From DASZRZ01 sp963732925 (GTDB taxonomy: Bacteria; Acidobacteriota; Terriglobia; Terriglobales; Acidobacteriaceae): a stretch of 64,000 nucleotides of DNA. A model generated the notes under the pieces. The model was given only the letters and a program-made list of their open reading frames with translations, had not been told where the DNA came from and made no database searches. This document shows positions 40,260 through 51,679 of this stretch, piece after piece. Positions within the stretch are counted from its first letter, which is position 1, and every line of letters begins with the position of its first letter. A program made the position numbers and the translations under genes. The stretch covers positions 1 to 64,000 of the forward strand of contig CAVTBJ010000011.1 of NCBI GenBank assembly GCA_963732925.1. Direction: 5' to 3'.

Positions 40260-40973
40260 GTGCTGGTGCGCAACATGAGACCTGGCTTGCTGACAATGGC
40301 TGCCTTTCTGCTCTGCCATGCGGCACTGGTGCAGGGGCAGGTTCCCGACCTTACGCCGCAGACGCCGCAGACGCCGGTGCCTACGGTGGCATTTGAGTTT
40401 GAGCTGCCGCAGAGCACTCCGGCTCACTATGCCATCACCGTCGATTCCCTGGGCAGAGCGGCCTACCGCGCGGAGCCTGTGCCTTCGGAAACGGTTGCCG
40501 GCGATCCCTTCCTGGACAGCTTTGTGGTCACCGGTTCTTTGCGCGATCGTATATTCCAGTTGGCGAAGGAACTCGACTATTTCAAGAATGCTGACTTCAA
40601 TTATCGGGGCAAGGTGGCCAACATGGGCACGAAGACCCTCATCTTCCGCGATGCCGGCAAGGAATACCGCACCTCGTACAACTACACCACCAACGTCAAG
40701 GTACAGGAACTTACCACGCTGTTTCAGGGCATCTCGACCACCCTGGAGTATGTGCGGCGGATCGAGCGGCTCCATCGCTTCGAGCCCCTGGGGCTGGATG
40801 CGGAACTGAAGAAGCTGGAAGCAGACGAAAAAGCCGGACACCTGGAAGAAGCCCAACTTCTGCAGCCGGCACTTTCCAGCATCGTGGCCGACCATTCCGT
40901 CATGAATATGACTCGCAGAAGGGCGCAAGCGCTGCTGGCGCGCAGTGCGACCGCGGCTGGGGCCAAGCATTAG
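40260..40973 (+). CDS. Secreted hypothetical protein
   Basis: A protein of about 237 residues with a signal peptide (RPGLLTMAAFLLCHAALVQG, cleavage near GQG). The mature part is soluble, with TPQTPQTP near the N-terminus and a patch TLIFRDAGKEYRTSYNY. I recognise no domain. The GTG at 40260 has GGAGG close upstream; an ATG at 40275 is an alternative. It begins 25 bases after ruvC on the same strand. Confidence 0.65.
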   Translation: MLVRNMRPGLLTMAAFLLCHAALVQGQVPDLTPQTPQTPVPTVAFEFELPQSTPAHYAITVDSLGRAAYRAEPVPSETVAGDPFLDSFVVTGSLRDRIFQLAKELDYFKNADFNYRGKVANMGTKTLIFRDAGKEYRTSYNYTTNVKVQELTTLFQGISTTLEYVRRIERLHRFEPLGLDAELKKLEADEKAGHLEEAQLLQPALSSIVADHSVMNMTRRRAQALLARSATAAGAKH

Positions 40974-41136
40974 CTTTTTTCCCGCCGCCGATGCCAAGGG
41001 GATTTCGCCAATTTCTGATTGCCGGTCTCTGAGGTCTGACTCGAAGGCGCTGCAAATCAGAATTGACAAATCGGAATTGAGAAAGCGGAATCGGAATTGC
41101 CCCGCGGCTCAGCGCCTCTGGGTTCATCTCACGCGA

Positions 41137-41469
41137 TCAGGGTTCGGAAGTCAGCTCCACGATCAAGCCATCTCCCCAGCCGTACTTCTGGCGGGAAAGA
41201 TCCTGAATAGCGCGGTTGAGATCGGCGTCCACATCGGGACGGAGGATGCGGGCGCGGCCGCGGTAAGACGCCGCATCCACGCTCCACGTGGCGCGGGCAT
41301 CGGCTTGCAGGTTTTGCACCCACTGCGCTTTGTCTCCGTGCTCGGAGATGATGTAGAAGCAGCCCTCCCACCGGGTAAACCAGATTTCGATTTTGCGGGG
41401 CAGTCCGGTGCGCCGGCCGGTGGTGGTGAGGTACAGGAATTGGGGTTCGACGGGCATGGCACAAATCAT
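41137..41469 (-). CDS. Nitroreductase/deazaflavin-dependent oxidoreductase-like (DUF385) protein
   Basis: A 110-residue protein with the split-barrel pattern of DUF385/Ddn-like proteins: FLYLTTTGRRTGLPRKIEIWF, then FYIISEHGDKAQWVQNLQADARATW. These usually bind F420 or FMN. At this length it is a single short domain. An ATG at 41457 (MPVEPQF) is an alternative start. The substrate and cofactor are not proven by sequence. Confidence 0.75.
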   Translation of the reverse strand: MICAMPVEPQFLYLTTTGRRTGLPRKIEIWFTRWEGCFYIISEHGDKAQWVQNLQADARATWSVDAASYRGRARILRPDVDADLNRAIQDLSRQKYGWGDGLIVELTSEP

Positions 41470-41607
41470 CGAGTGTAGCTGCGGAGTGTAGCTGCGGTCA
41501 GAAATTCACGCCAGTGCGAATGGGCACGAGAAAAGCCGGGAAGCAGGCTGACCAGGCAACAAATCGGGAAACCTTCTCTGCGTGCTATCATCAAAACTGC
41601 TGATTCG

Positions 41608-43533
41608 ATGGCATCTCTCTCCAGCACTTCCGCGACTGAGACTCTGTTGCCTTCGCAACCTCCTCCTCTTGACCCTGGAGTGCCGGGGCTGGCGAGGAAG
41701 TATCTGGTTCTTATCCTGCTGGCCTTATCCAGTCTTCTTTATATCGGGACCGCGTTCAGTCCCGCTTTGCTCGATGATGCGGACTCGTCGCACGCGCTGG
41801 TTTCACGGGCCATGCTGGAGCGCGGCGACTGGGTCGTGATGTATCTGAACGGGGTTCGTTATCTGCAGAAATCGCCGCTGCATTTCTGGTGGGTGGCGGT
41901 CGACTACATGGTGCTGGGACAGAACGCGTTCGCTACGCGCTTGCCCGTGGCATTGTCGATGATCGGCCTGGTGCTGATGGGTTTTGAATTCGGTCGGCGG
42001 TTTTTTGGCGCGCGCGCCGGATTCTACTCGGGACTGGTGCTGGCGACCAGTGCGGGCATGTTTATCTTTACCCGCATTATGATTCCTGAGGCGATTTACG
42101 CCCTCGAGTTCACCATTCTGTTTTATCTCTTCCTGCGGGCCTGGACGGGAAGCTTGTCTCCGCGTGTTGGCTACTGGGGTGCGGCGGCCATGATGGGATT
42201 GGCGGTCCTGACGCGAGAACTGCTTGGCGTGGTCCTCCCTATGGGAGCGGTCGTTGCCTTCCTCTTGGCGACCCGGTCATGGAATCGCTGGCGGGAACTG
42301 CGCCCGTTCTCCGGCGCCGCTATCTTTCTCGCCATCGCCGCGCCCTGGCATATCCTGGCCGCGTGGCGCGCTCCCGGCTTTCTCTGGTCGTACTTCATCA
42401 ACGAGCATTTGAACCGCGCATTGGGGACGCGCTGGCCCCCGGACTATGACGCCGTCCCGCTCTGGCTGTGGTGGCTGGCGCACCTGGCGTGGTTTTTTCC
42501 CTGGAGCGTGTTTGTGCCCTTCGCGCTCAAGCAGCTTCCCTCGCCGCGTTCCTGGGGAAGAAAAATGACGGTGGAGGCGCAGGCGCGCCTGCTGCTGTTC
42601 GCCTGGGCGGGAGTGATCCTGGGATTCTTCTCGGTGGTGGACGGGTCGCGCATGGAGTACTACAGCTTCGGCGCCTGGCCGGCCATCGGAATCCTTCTGG
42701 GTCTGGGACTGGCTCGCGCGGAGGAGGCTGCCAGCCCCTGGCTTCCCCGCTTGCAGGCAACCATGGCGGTGCTCGGAACTGCCATTGCGGCGGTGCTGAC
42801 CTACCTGGTGTTGCGCTCGGATGGCATTCAGGCCAACGGAGATATTTCCCAGTTTCTCCAGACCCACACCAGCCTTTACCGCCTTTCCATGGGACATCTC
42901 CTGGATCTCACGCCGCGCGCTTTTGCCGACCTGCGGGCTCCCGCGCTGCTGGCCGCCGCGGCTTTTGCCATTGCTCCCATCCTGGCCTGGATTCTTCGGC
43001 GCCGAGGACGAAGGCTGGCTTCCAGTCTAGCCATTGCCTCGGGGATGGCCGTGTTCTTCTTTGCCGCGAATATGGCCTACGCCCGCTTCGAACCGCAGAT
43101 GGGTTCCTATCAGTTGGCGCGGGTGGTGCAGCAGCACCTGCGGCCGGACGATCAACTCGCCATTTATGGAGAATTCGACGCCGGTTCCAGTATGTCCTTC
43201 TATCTGCATCGCCAGGCGTGGATTTACAACGGGCGCTATAACAATCTGGCATTTGGATCGCACTACCCGGATGCTCCCAGGATTTTTCTGGACGACGCCC
43301 AATTCCGAATCTTCTGGCAGGGCCCGGAACGCATTTTCCTGTTCATTCCGGCCAACAAACGGAAGGAGGCAGCCGCGAAATTGCTGGACCTGCAGAAATG
43401 GAAAGTAGTGGAGCTCGGCGGAAAAATTGTTTACGTCAATCAGCCGCTGGAGAGCGAGCAAGGGTCGCTGGCACAGACCGGAAGTGCAGGAGGCGCGGAG
43501 GAGATTTCTGATTCGAAGATTTCTCATCGCTGA
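41608..43533 (+). CDS. GT39/ArnT-like membrane glycosyltransferase
   Basis: A 641-residue protein with 10-12 transmembrane segments and the GT-C hallmark acidic motif in the first periplasmic loop (SPALLDDADSSHALVSRAMLERGDW). LQKSPLHFWWVAVDYMVLG and MIPEAIYALEFTILFYLFLR follow, as in ArnT/PMT-like transferases. It probably moves a sugar from a polyprenyl-phosphate donor to a lipid or protein on the periplasmic face. It opens the polysaccharide-related region. Confidence 0.85.
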   Translation: MASLSSTSATETLLPSQPPPLDPGVPGLARKYLVLILLALSSLLYIGTAFSPALLDDADSSHALVSRAMLERGDWVVMYLNGVRYLQKSPLHFWWVAVDYMVLGQNAFATRLPVALSMIGLVLMGFEFGRRFFGARAGFYSGLVLATSAGMFIFTRIMIPEAIYALEFTILFYLFLRAWTGSLSPRVGYWGAAAMMGLAVLTRELLGVVLPMGAVVAFLLATRSWNRWRELRPFSGAAIFLAIAAPWHILAAWRAPGFLWSYFINEHLNRALGTRWPPDYDAVPLWLWWLAHLAWFFPWSVFVPFALKQLPSPRSWGRKMTVEAQARLLLFAWAGVILGFFSVVDGSRMEYYSFGAWPAIGILLGLGLARAEEAASPWLPRLQATMAVLGTAIAAVLTYLVLRSDGIQANGDISQFLQTHTSLYRLSMGHLLDLTPRAFADLRAPALLAAAAFAIAPILAWILRRRGRRLASSLAIASGMAVFFFAANMAYARFEPQMGSYQLARVVQQHLRPDDQLAIYGEFDAGSSMSFYLHRQAWIYNGRYNNLAFGSHYPDAPRIFLDDAQFRIFWQGPERIFLFIPANKRKEAAAKLLDLQKWKVVELGGKIVYVNQPLESEQGSLAQTGSAGGAEEISDSKISHR

Positions 43534-43617
43534 CTTTTGACCCCAGAAACAAACTTCTTCTTCGGTCCTCCTGAGCGAAGCGAGCGTCCGGATCTTCTTC
43601 TTTTCGGTTGGAAAAAA

Positions 43618-44577
43618 CTAGCGGCTTGCCATCGCGACCGTCTGTTCCTTGTACCAGTTGACGGTCTGCGACAGTCCCTGTTCGAAATTGACCAGAGGGC
43701 GATATCCCAGGTGCTGCTTTGCCAGGGAGATGTCCGCCAGCGAGTGCTTGATGTCGCCGGTACGCTCCGGTCCATAGGCGGCGGGCCCGTGAAAGCCAGT
43801 TAGACCCTGCAACAGAGCATAGGTGTGGTTCAGGGTGACGCGCTCTGCGGTGGCGCAGTTGAAGGCCTTGCCGGCCACTTGCGGCCCCGGGGCGGCACAG
43901 GCCAGAAGATTGGCGGAGACGACGTTGTCAATATAGGTGAAGTCCCGGCTCTGCTCTCCGTCTCCGAGGATCGTGGGCTGTTCCCCGCGCAGCATGCGGC
44001 TGATAAAGATGGCCAGCACGCCGGAATACATCGAAGTCGGGTCCTGAAAGGGACCGAAGACGTTGAAGTACCGCAGGGAAACCGTTTCCAGGCCATAGGT
44101 GCGGTAGAACGCCGTCATATAGTGCTCCGCCGCCAGCTTCGAGACTGCATACGGAGAAATGGGGTTGGGCACCATGTCTTCGTGCTTCGGCAGGGCGGGC
44201 GTGTCTCCGTAGAGTGAGGAAGAAGAGGCGTAGACCACGCGCTTCACCTTGGCATCGCGCGCCGCCAGCAGCAGGTTCAGTGTGCCGTTCACGTTGGCCA
44301 GGTTGGCGCCCATCGGGTCTGCGACCGAGCGCGGAACCGAGGCCACGGCTGCCTGATGCAGCACGAAATCCACGTCGCGGCAGGCATCGGCCATGGCGCC
44401 GGCATCGTTGATGTCTGCCCGGCGGAAGTCGATCCGGTCGCGGATGGCGGCCATGTTTTCTGGCTTGCCGGTGCTCAGGTTGTCCACTCCGCGCACGCTC
44501 TCCCCGCGCGCCACCAGGGCACGGGCCAGCGACGACCCGATAAAACCCGCGATTCCCGTGATTAGATACCGAGCCAT
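43618..44577 (-). CDS. NAD-dependent UDP-sugar epimerase (WbpP/VipB-like)
   Basis: An extended SDR of 319 residues with the NAD motif GIAGFIGS near the N-terminus, catalytic YAVSK, the Ser-rich active-site strand VVYASSSSLYGD, and SLRYFNVFGP. It resembles UDP-N-acetylglucosamine 4-epimerases of the WbpP/TviC type. The ATG at 44577 (MARYLITGIAGFIG) is chosen because the motif should start within the first ten residues. It lies downstream of a UDP-sugar 6-dehydrogenase; such pairs make UDP-N-acetylgalactosaminuronate for capsules or LPS. Confidence 0.85.
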   Translation of the reverse strand: MARYLITGIAGFIGSSLARALVARGESVRGVDNLSTGKPENMAAIRDRIDFRRADINDAGAMADACRDVDFVLHQAAVASVPRSVADPMGANLANVNGTLNLLLAARDAKVKRVVYASSSSLYGDTPALPKHEDMVPNPISPYAVSKLAAEHYMTAFYRTYGLETVSLRYFNVFGPFQDPTSMYSGVLAIFISRMLRGEQPTILGDGEQSRDFTYIDNVVSANLLACAAPGPQVAGKAFNCATAERVTLNHTYALLQGLTGFHGPAAYGPERTGDIKHSLADISLAKQHLGYRPLVNFEQGLSQTVNWYKEQTVAMASR

Positions 44578-44689
44578 ATGTTGTTTTCCTGCACCGCTGC
44601 AATCCCGGAATGAAAGCACAAACTACGTTACTCGCCCCTGCAGGCGAGGCGCTCAGGATGACAAAGGGTTAGCTTGCCGCCGGTTCTCG

Positions 44690-46047
44690 TCAGCAGCGCA
44701 CCACGTTCGGAGCATCGATGCCGGCGGTGGCATTACGCGTGTCCACCACCAGCTGCGACTCGGCAACAACGCGCTTGAAGTCGTAAGAGGAGTGGTCCGT
44801 AACGATCAGCACGCAGTCATACTGGCCCAGGTTGTCGAGGGGGGCGCAGCGCATCTGCAGGTCGTAGTGCCGGCCCTTGCCCACGGAAGGGAAGTAGGGG
44901 TCGTTATAGCTGACCTCGGCTCCGGCCTTCTTGAGCAGCTCGATGATGGTGAGTGCGGGCGATTCGCGCAGATCGTCGATGTCTTTCTTGTAGGCGATGC
45001 CCAGCACCAGGACATTAGCGCCGTTCAGCGCTTTCGATGCCCGTTCAACGCCTCCCCCAGCGACTGCACGACCTGGTAGGGCATTTGCGTGTTGATGTCG
45101 CCGGCCAGTTCGATAAAGCGCGTCTGAAAGTCGAACTCTTTGGCCTTCCAGGAAAGGTAGTAGGGGTCCACCGGAATGCAGTGTCCGCCGAGTCCGGGTC
45201 CGGGATAAAACGCCTGAAAGCCAAAGGGCTTGGTCTTGGCCGCGGCAATGACCTCCCAGATATTAATGCCCATGCGCAGGCAAAGCATCTTGAGCTCGTT
45301 CACCAGGGCGATATTGACGCAGCGATAAATGTTTTCCAGCAGCTTAGCCATCTCCGCCACTGCGGGGCTGGAGACGGGAACGGTGCGGCGGAAAATCGTG
45401 CCGTAGACCGAGCAGGCCATATCGGTGGCGGTCGGGTCGAGTCCGCCCACTACCTTGGGAATGTCATGACGGGCAACGTCGGTGTTGCCGGGATCTTCGC
45501 GTTCGGGAGAAAAAGCCACGAAGAAGGCGCCATCCTCAGGTCCGTTGCGGGCAGCCCTGAGCCCCAGAGAATTGCATTTCTCCAGGATGGGAACCATCAC
45601 TTCCTCGGTGGTGCCGGGATAGGTTGTGCTTTCCAGGATGACGAGCTGTCCCGGGCGCAAATGGGGCGCGATGGCCTGAGCGGTATTGGTGATGTAACTC
45701 AGGTCCGGCTGCCGGTACTCGTCGAGCGGAGTGGGGACGCAGATGATGATGGCGTCCATCTCCGCGATGCGCGCGAAGTCCGTGGTGGGAACAAAGCCGG
45801 CGGCCTGGGCGGCGCGGATTTCTTCCGCTTCGATGCGCACGATGTAGCTGCCGCCCTGCGACAGGGTGCTGACTTTTCTTTGATCGATATCGAAACCGGT
45901 AATGGCAAAGCGCTCGCCACTGAACAGCAGGGCAAGAGGCAGGCCCACATAGCCCAGTCCGATGATTCCGATTTTCGCGGTGCGGGTTTCGACCCCGGCC
46001 TGGAACCGCTCGGGCGTCAGAAAGGTAGTTTTAGCAACAGTTGACAT
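44690..46047 (-). CDS. UDP-sugar 6-dehydrogenase (WbpA/TviB-like, frameshifted)
   Basis: A nucleotide-sugar dehydrogenase of about 450 residues. The NAD domain has KIGIIGLGYVGLPLALLF, then CVPTPLDEYRQPDLSYI and LESTTYPGTTEEV. The catalytic Cys is in GPGLGGHCIPVDPYYL. One base is missing near 45040-45042, after EALN; the other frame continues KALNGANVLVLGIAYKKDIDDLRESP to 44690. The phrase pattern is that of UDP-GlcNAc/ManNAc dehydrogenases. The ATG at 46047 is chosen because the Rossmann motif follows closely. The neighbouring epimerase suggests a uronic acid precursor for surface polysaccharide. Confidence 0.88.
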
Positions 46048-46173
46048 ACGTGACCCAGATTTACTCCCGCGAAGTGCCGTTACTTGAACTGTAGGACAGT
46101 TCCACTCGCCTGAGAAGATGACTAGCGTAACGGAATCCGCAGCTTGCAAGATACCGGAAGCGGCGCGTCTTCT

Positions 46174-47571
<1,398 letters not shown>

Positions 47572-47598
47572 GAGCTCGTCAGTTACCGAAATCTCGAA

Positions 47599-48447
47599 TT
47601 ATTCGTCCTGCCGGGATTGCCGCAAGGGAACCAGGAAGGAAAACTTGCAGCCATTGCCGGGATCGCTCTCCACCCAGAGCTTGCCGCCGTGCGCCTGCAC
47701 CAGCCGCCGGGCAATTCCCAATCCTAATCCCATTCCGTCGTTAGAGTCCCTTTCATCCGGGACCTGAAAAAAATCGCAAAAAATATCCTGATGATACTCC
47801 GGCGGTATTCCGCGGCCGGTATCGGCCACAGTGATTCTGACCGCGTTGGGGTTGCTGTTCCGGGAGGAGCGGCGATCCTGGTGGAAGGAGGCCGGGTTGT
47901 CGGCCACGCGGCGCTCCCACATCTGCATCTCGGCGTTCAGCCACACCGTACCGCCCGCTGGCGTGAACTTCAGGGCATTCTCAAGCAGATTCGAGACCAC
48001 CCGCTGGATGCGATCCCGGTCGAAAATGAAGGGCCGAACGTTTTCTGTTCCCAGGCAGTAAAAGGCGATCTCCTTGGATTGGAAGCGGGGAAGCCAAAAC
48101 CCGCAAATTTCCAGCAGGCACTCATGCAAGCTGCTTTCCTCGTCCAAACGCAGGTTCAGGGTCCCAGTTTCCAGAGCGCTGAACGTTAAAAAGTCTGTAA
48201 TAAGGCGCTGCAGCCGGGAACTGCTGGACTGCATATCGTGCAGAACACGCTGCTGGCGATCGTTCAAGTCGCCCAGCTTGCCGCTCATCAGAAGTTCGAT
48301 ATATCCCGAGACCACGGCCAAGGGCGTGCGCAAGTCATGGGCCGCCGTCGCCAGCGCCTGGGAACAACGCTGGTATTGCTCCTGCAACTGGCGGTGCTCA
48401 TAAACCAGGGTCTCAAGATCGGTCGCGGCAACTCCCGCCAGCGGCAT
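47599..48447 (-). CDS. Soluble sensor histidine kinase
   Basis: A 282-residue kinase. The H-box is ATAAHDLRTPLAVVSGY, the N-box NLLENALKF, the G1 box DTGRGIPPEY and the G2 box GMGLGLGIARRLV. It has no transmembrane segment and only a short coiled-coil N-terminus (LETLVYEHRQLQEQYQRCSQ), so it should sense a cytoplasmic signal or work through a partner. It heads the operon with the NtrC-type regulator. Confidence 0.9.
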   Translation of the reverse strand: MPLAGVAATDLETLVYEHRQLQEQYQRCSQALATAAHDLRTPLAVVSGYIELLMSGKLGDLNDRQQRVLHDMQSSSSRLQRLITDFLTFSALETGTLNLRLDEESSLHECLLEICGFWLPRFQSKEIAFYCLGTENVRPFIFDRDRIQRVVSNLLENALKFTPAGGTVWLNAEMQMWERRVADNPASFHQDRRSSRNSNPNAVRITVADTGRGIPPEYHQDIFCDFFQVPDERDSNDGMGLGLGIARRLVQAHGGKLWVESDPGNGCKFSFLVPLRQSRQDE

Positions 48448-48824
48448 GCGCAGAGTCGCTCACACGGGTACTTGGGGTTTCTGAGCCTTCTGCAAAATCA
48501 GACATAAAGGGCGCCTGTTGAAACGCAGATCTTATTCTGGGGGAGGCTTGCTTCAAGTCGGGATTGAACTTTAAGCAACCAAAATGCTAGCCGGGCAGTT
48601 TCTAATGTGTCAACGCAATTCTGGCGAAAACTGCAATTTGTTTCCCTTTTGTCGGCAAAACTTTGCTGCTCCCATGCGCTAGAGCGAATTCAGTGTAACC
48701 GCATTTCACTTGAATAGTTACGCGTAAACAAAAGGTTGTCCATTACTTAAGTACTCGCAGGCAAGGGCGGAGTTCGGGTCCGAAGTTTGGCCCATGGTGT
48801 GCCACGTAGTGAGCCGATAACGCC
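48448..48824. other. Divergent regulatory interval between the kinase and PilZ genes
   Basis: No gene is seen. A GG(N9)GC pair near 48652-48667 resembles a sigma-54 site with spacing one base short. Confidence 0.35.
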
Positions 48825-49181
48825 ATGGCTAACCCCCTCCCCGATCGGCGAAAATATCCGCGTCTCCCGCTCTCGATTCCAGTATTTGTTCGAGGTACGG
48901 ACAAGGAGGGGCGTGATTTCCTGGAGTTTGCCACTGCCCTGAACATCAGCGCGGGGGGCATTCTGCTGGCTACCCGGCGCAACCTTCCCAAGTCGGCCGT
49001 TCTTTCGCTGGAAATTCCCGTGGCGCCCTTGCCGACCAGCGCCGCCTTTGCCCAATCCATTCGAACGTTGAAAGCGCGCCTCGTCCGGGTAAGCCATGGA
49101 GAGAAGTACAACCTCCTGGGAATGAAATTCAGCAGGCCCATTACCGCCCAGCTTCTAGGGGGCGATCAAGCCACCGAATAG
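48825..49181 (+). CDS. PilZ-domain protein, probable cyclic-di-GMP receptor
   Basis: A single-domain protein of 118 residues. The first c-di-GMP motif RxxxR is seen as RRKYPR near residue 8, and the second as NISAGGILLAT near residue 42, with Asn in the usual Asp position of DxSxxG. The rest fits a PilZ beta-barrel. It probably links c-di-GMP to polysaccharide or motility output. It lies just before the sigma-54 activator and the deacetylase. Confidence 0.82.
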   Translation: MANPLPDRRKYPRLPLSIPVFVRGTDKEGRDFLEFATALNISAGGILLATRRNLPKSAVLSLEIPVAPLPTSAAFAQSIRTLKARLVRVSHGEKYNLLGMKFSRPITAQLLGGDQATE

Positions 49182-49348
49182 GGAAAGCAAGTTCCTCGAA
49201 GTGAAGAAGGTTTCCCACCCCGGCCAGCGCCGCCATCCCGAAGTTCTTCCTATCCCAATTCGCGTCCCTTCCTGTAAAGTACTGACTCCCCTCCCGTTTG
49301 GGTTCCTGCGGTGCGCAACTGCGGATTTTTTTTGCAGGTGAAAGGTTT

Positions 49349-49364
49349 TGGCGCGAAAGGTGCA
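49349..49364 (+). promoter_or_regulatory. Sigma-54 promoter of the activator gene
   Basis: TGGCGCGAAAGGTGCA matches the consensus TGGCAC-N5-TTGCA with two changes and exact GG-N10-GC spacing. A transcript would start near 49375, about 32 bases before the GTG at 49407. Confidence 0.55.
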
Positions 49365-49406
49365 ATTCTGTGAAGCGGGGCATGGGCGCCCAAGAGGACA
49401 TACTAC

Positions 49407-50465
49407 GTGGGAATAACGGCTGTCGCACCAGGTAAGCATTCGGACTCGGCCTTTCCGCCGGATTCGGTTATTTTCGGGGTCTCGCACCACATGCAGGTGG
49501 TACGGGGACGGCTGGAGAAGATCGCTCTGGCGAATGTTCCCGTCCTCATCGAGGGGGAGAGCGGTACGGGCAAGGACATCATCGCCCGGCTCATTCATCA
49601 ACTCTCGCCGTGGCGCGACGGGCCGTACGTAAAGATCAACTGTCCCGCCATTCCCGACACTTTGCTGGAAAGCGAGTTGTTCGGCTACGAAAAGGGTGCC
49701 TTCACCGGCGCCGGCGACAGCCGGCCTGGCCGCGTCGAGATGGCCAACCGCGGAACCTTGTTCCTGGACGAAATTTCCGAACTGGAGTCCGGCCTGCAAT
49801 CCAAGCTGCTGCAGTTGTTGCAGGACGGCCAGTTCTGCCGCATCGGCGCACAGGAAGAGAAGAAGATGGAGGCGCGTGTTGTCTGCGCCACCAATCGTGT
49901 GTTGGAACGTGAGATTGAGCGCGGCGGTTTTCGCCAGGACCTCTATTACCGGATTAACGTCCTGAAGGTTTCCATGCCCGCGCTGCGGGAGCGTTCGGCC
50001 GATATCCCGGTCCTGGTCAACTACTTCTTCCATCTCTACAACGAAAAGTACAATTGCCGGGCCCGGCCCCTTTCCCAGCACGCTTTGTCGCAGATGCAGA
50101 GCTACCACTGGCCGGGAAACATCCGCCAGTTGGAGAACCTGATGAAGCGCTACGTCATCGTGGGCTCCGAAGAGGTTCTCACCAGCGAAATGACGGCGCG
50201 CGAGGAACGCAGCTTTCTGGACCCGGACATTCAATTCGACGGCCCGGTGTACCTGAAGAAAATTACTCGCGAGGCCGTGCGCGAGCTGGAAGCGAAAATC
50301 ATTCTCAAGGTCCTGGAAGCGAACCACTGGAACCGCAAGCAGGCAGCCCGCGCTTTGCGCATCAGCTATCGCGCGCTGTTGTACAAAATGCAGAATAGCG
50401 GCCTGGCAAGCGCCAATCGCAAGGACGAATCGGAAGCACCCAATCACAGCCTTTCCGCCGACTGA
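49407..50465 (+). CDS. Sigma-54 activator lacking a receiver domain
   Basis: A 352-residue AAA+ activator. Walker A is GESGTGKD, the sigma-54 contact loop GAFTGA, Walker B TLFLDEISELE, the arginine-finger region FRQDLYYRINVLKVSMPALRERS, and it ends in a Fis-type HTH (NHWNRKQAARALRISYRALLYKM). There is no N-terminal sensory domain, only about 25 residues, so its activity must be set by its level or by another protein. The start GTG has GAGGA eight bases upstream and the gene has a probable sigma-54 promoter of its own. The deacetylase follows 44 bases downstream. Confidence 0.9.
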   Translation: MGITAVAPGKHSDSAFPPDSVIFGVSHHMQVVRGRLEKIALANVPVLIEGESGTGKDIIARLIHQLSPWRDGPYVKINCPAIPDTLLESELFGYEKGAFTGAGDSRPGRVEMANRGTLFLDEISELESGLQSKLLQLLQDGQFCRIGAQEEKKMEARVVCATNRVLEREIERGGFRQDLYYRINVLKVSMPALRERSADIPVLVNYFFHLYNEKYNCRARPLSQHALSQMQSYHWPGNIRQLENLMKRYVIVGSEEVLTSEMTAREERSFLDPDIQFDGPVYLKKITREAVRELEAKIILKVLEANHWNRKQAARALRISYRALLYKMQNSGLASANRKDESEAPNHSLSAD

Positions 50466-50509
50466 AAACGCCATGGCTGAGCGATGCCGGCGGCGGATAG
50501 GATAAGCCA

Positions 50510-51496
50510 GTGACCCAGACTTCGCCGGACAACCTTCCTGCTCTGACCCCTTCGGCGGCCGCAACGCCGATGCCCGCCAGGGCCATGCCCGACGCGCTCA
50601 GCGTGGACGTCGAAGATTACTTCCACGTGGAAGCATTCGCGGATCGTATCCCCCACGAAACCTGGGACAGTTATCCCTCCCGCGTTGTGGACAATACCCG
50701 CCGGGTGCTGGAACTGTTTGCCGGCGCCGAGGTGCAAGGCACGTTCTTCATCCTGGGATGGGTGGCGGAGCGTTTTCCGCATCTGGTTCGCGAAATCCAG
50801 GCCGCCGGGCACGAATTGGGATGCCACAGCTATCTGCATCAGTGCATCTGGCGCCTGAGTCCGGACCAGTTTCGCAGCGACACCCGCCGCGCGCTGGCTG
50901 CCATTCAGGACGCGGGCGGCGCGGCAGTCACCGGATACCGCGCTCCCACCTTCTCCATCGTTCAGCGCACACTGTGGGCGCTGGAGATTCTCGCGGAAGA
51001 AGGACTGCAATACGATTCCAGTGTCTTTCCCGTACGCCACGATGTTTACGGGATGCCAGCCGCGCCGCGCACCGCCTTTTGTTGGGACCTCGGCGCCGGG
51101 CGTGGAGTGCCGGAACTCCCTATGAGTACCGTCCGGCTCTTTGACAGCAACCTGCCCGTGGGCGGTGGCGGCTATCTGCGGCTTCTCCCCATGGCATACA
51201 GCCGCTGGGGACAGAAGCGCCTGCGAGCCCATGGCATGCCCTTTCAGCTTTACCTCCATCCCTGGGAAATCGACCCCAGCCAGCCGCGTCTGCCGGGCCG
51301 CTGGAAGTCCCGCCTGCGGCACTATCGCAACCTGAACCTCATGGAGCGCAGGATCGGAGTTCTGCTGCGCCAGGGCAGCTTTGGCCCCCTGGCAAGGGTC
51401 CTCGCTGCCTATGGCGGCCCCCAGAGCCTGCCCAGCGTTCCTTTCCGGACCAACGTGGGCTCGTCGGTGGTGGCGCGCGTGGAACCTTCCGGCTAG
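50510..51496 (+). CDS. XrtA-associated polysaccharide deacetylase
   Basis: A 328-residue NodB-type carbohydrate deacetylase with the family opening ALSVDVEDYFHVEAF (metal-binding Asp), TFFILGWVAERFPHLV, and the His-containing GHELGCHSYLHQ. TGYRAPTFSI and LYLHPWEIDPSQPRLP complete the catalytic and DUF3473-type C-terminal regions. This subgroup usually sits in exosortase/PEP-CTERM polysaccharide loci. It should trim N-acetyl groups of an extracellular polymer. The exosortase gene itself is not in the window. It has no signal peptide; a GTG start is used. Confidence 0.88.
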   Translation: MTQTSPDNLPALTPSAAATPMPARAMPDALSVDVEDYFHVEAFADRIPHETWDSYPSRVVDNTRRVLELFAGAEVQGTFFILGWVAERFPHLVREIQAAGHELGCHSYLHQCIWRLSPDQFRSDTRRALAAIQDAGGAAVTGYRAPTFSIVQRTLWALEILAEEGLQYDSSVFPVRHDVYGMPAAPRTAFCWDLGAGRGVPELPMSTVRLFDSNLPVGGGGYLRLLPMAYSRWGQKRLRAHGMPFQLYLHPWEIDPSQPRLPGRWKSRLRHYRNLNLMERRIGVLLRQGSFGPLARVLAAYGGPQSLPSVPFRTNVGSSVVARVEPSG

Positions 51497-51679
51497 TGGG
51501 CATCTAAGCTCGGGGACTTCCCCAGGAATGGTGTGAAATGGTTTGCACTCATGTCCGCATAGTTTCGTCGCTTAGTGATCTAAGCTATTGAAAAGATAGC
51601 AAACTAATTTGCAACATTTTGGAATGAGACCTGCTCTAGGATGGTTGTCCCCCCCAGCAGCTAGCCCGCTGGAGGACAC

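Noticed and set aside
51590..51625. Sigma-54-like site TAGCAAACTAATTTGC before the PEP-CTERM gene at 51680
   Set aside because: Spacing is one base too long and the -24 GG is AG; similar one-base misfits occur before 48825 and 23746.
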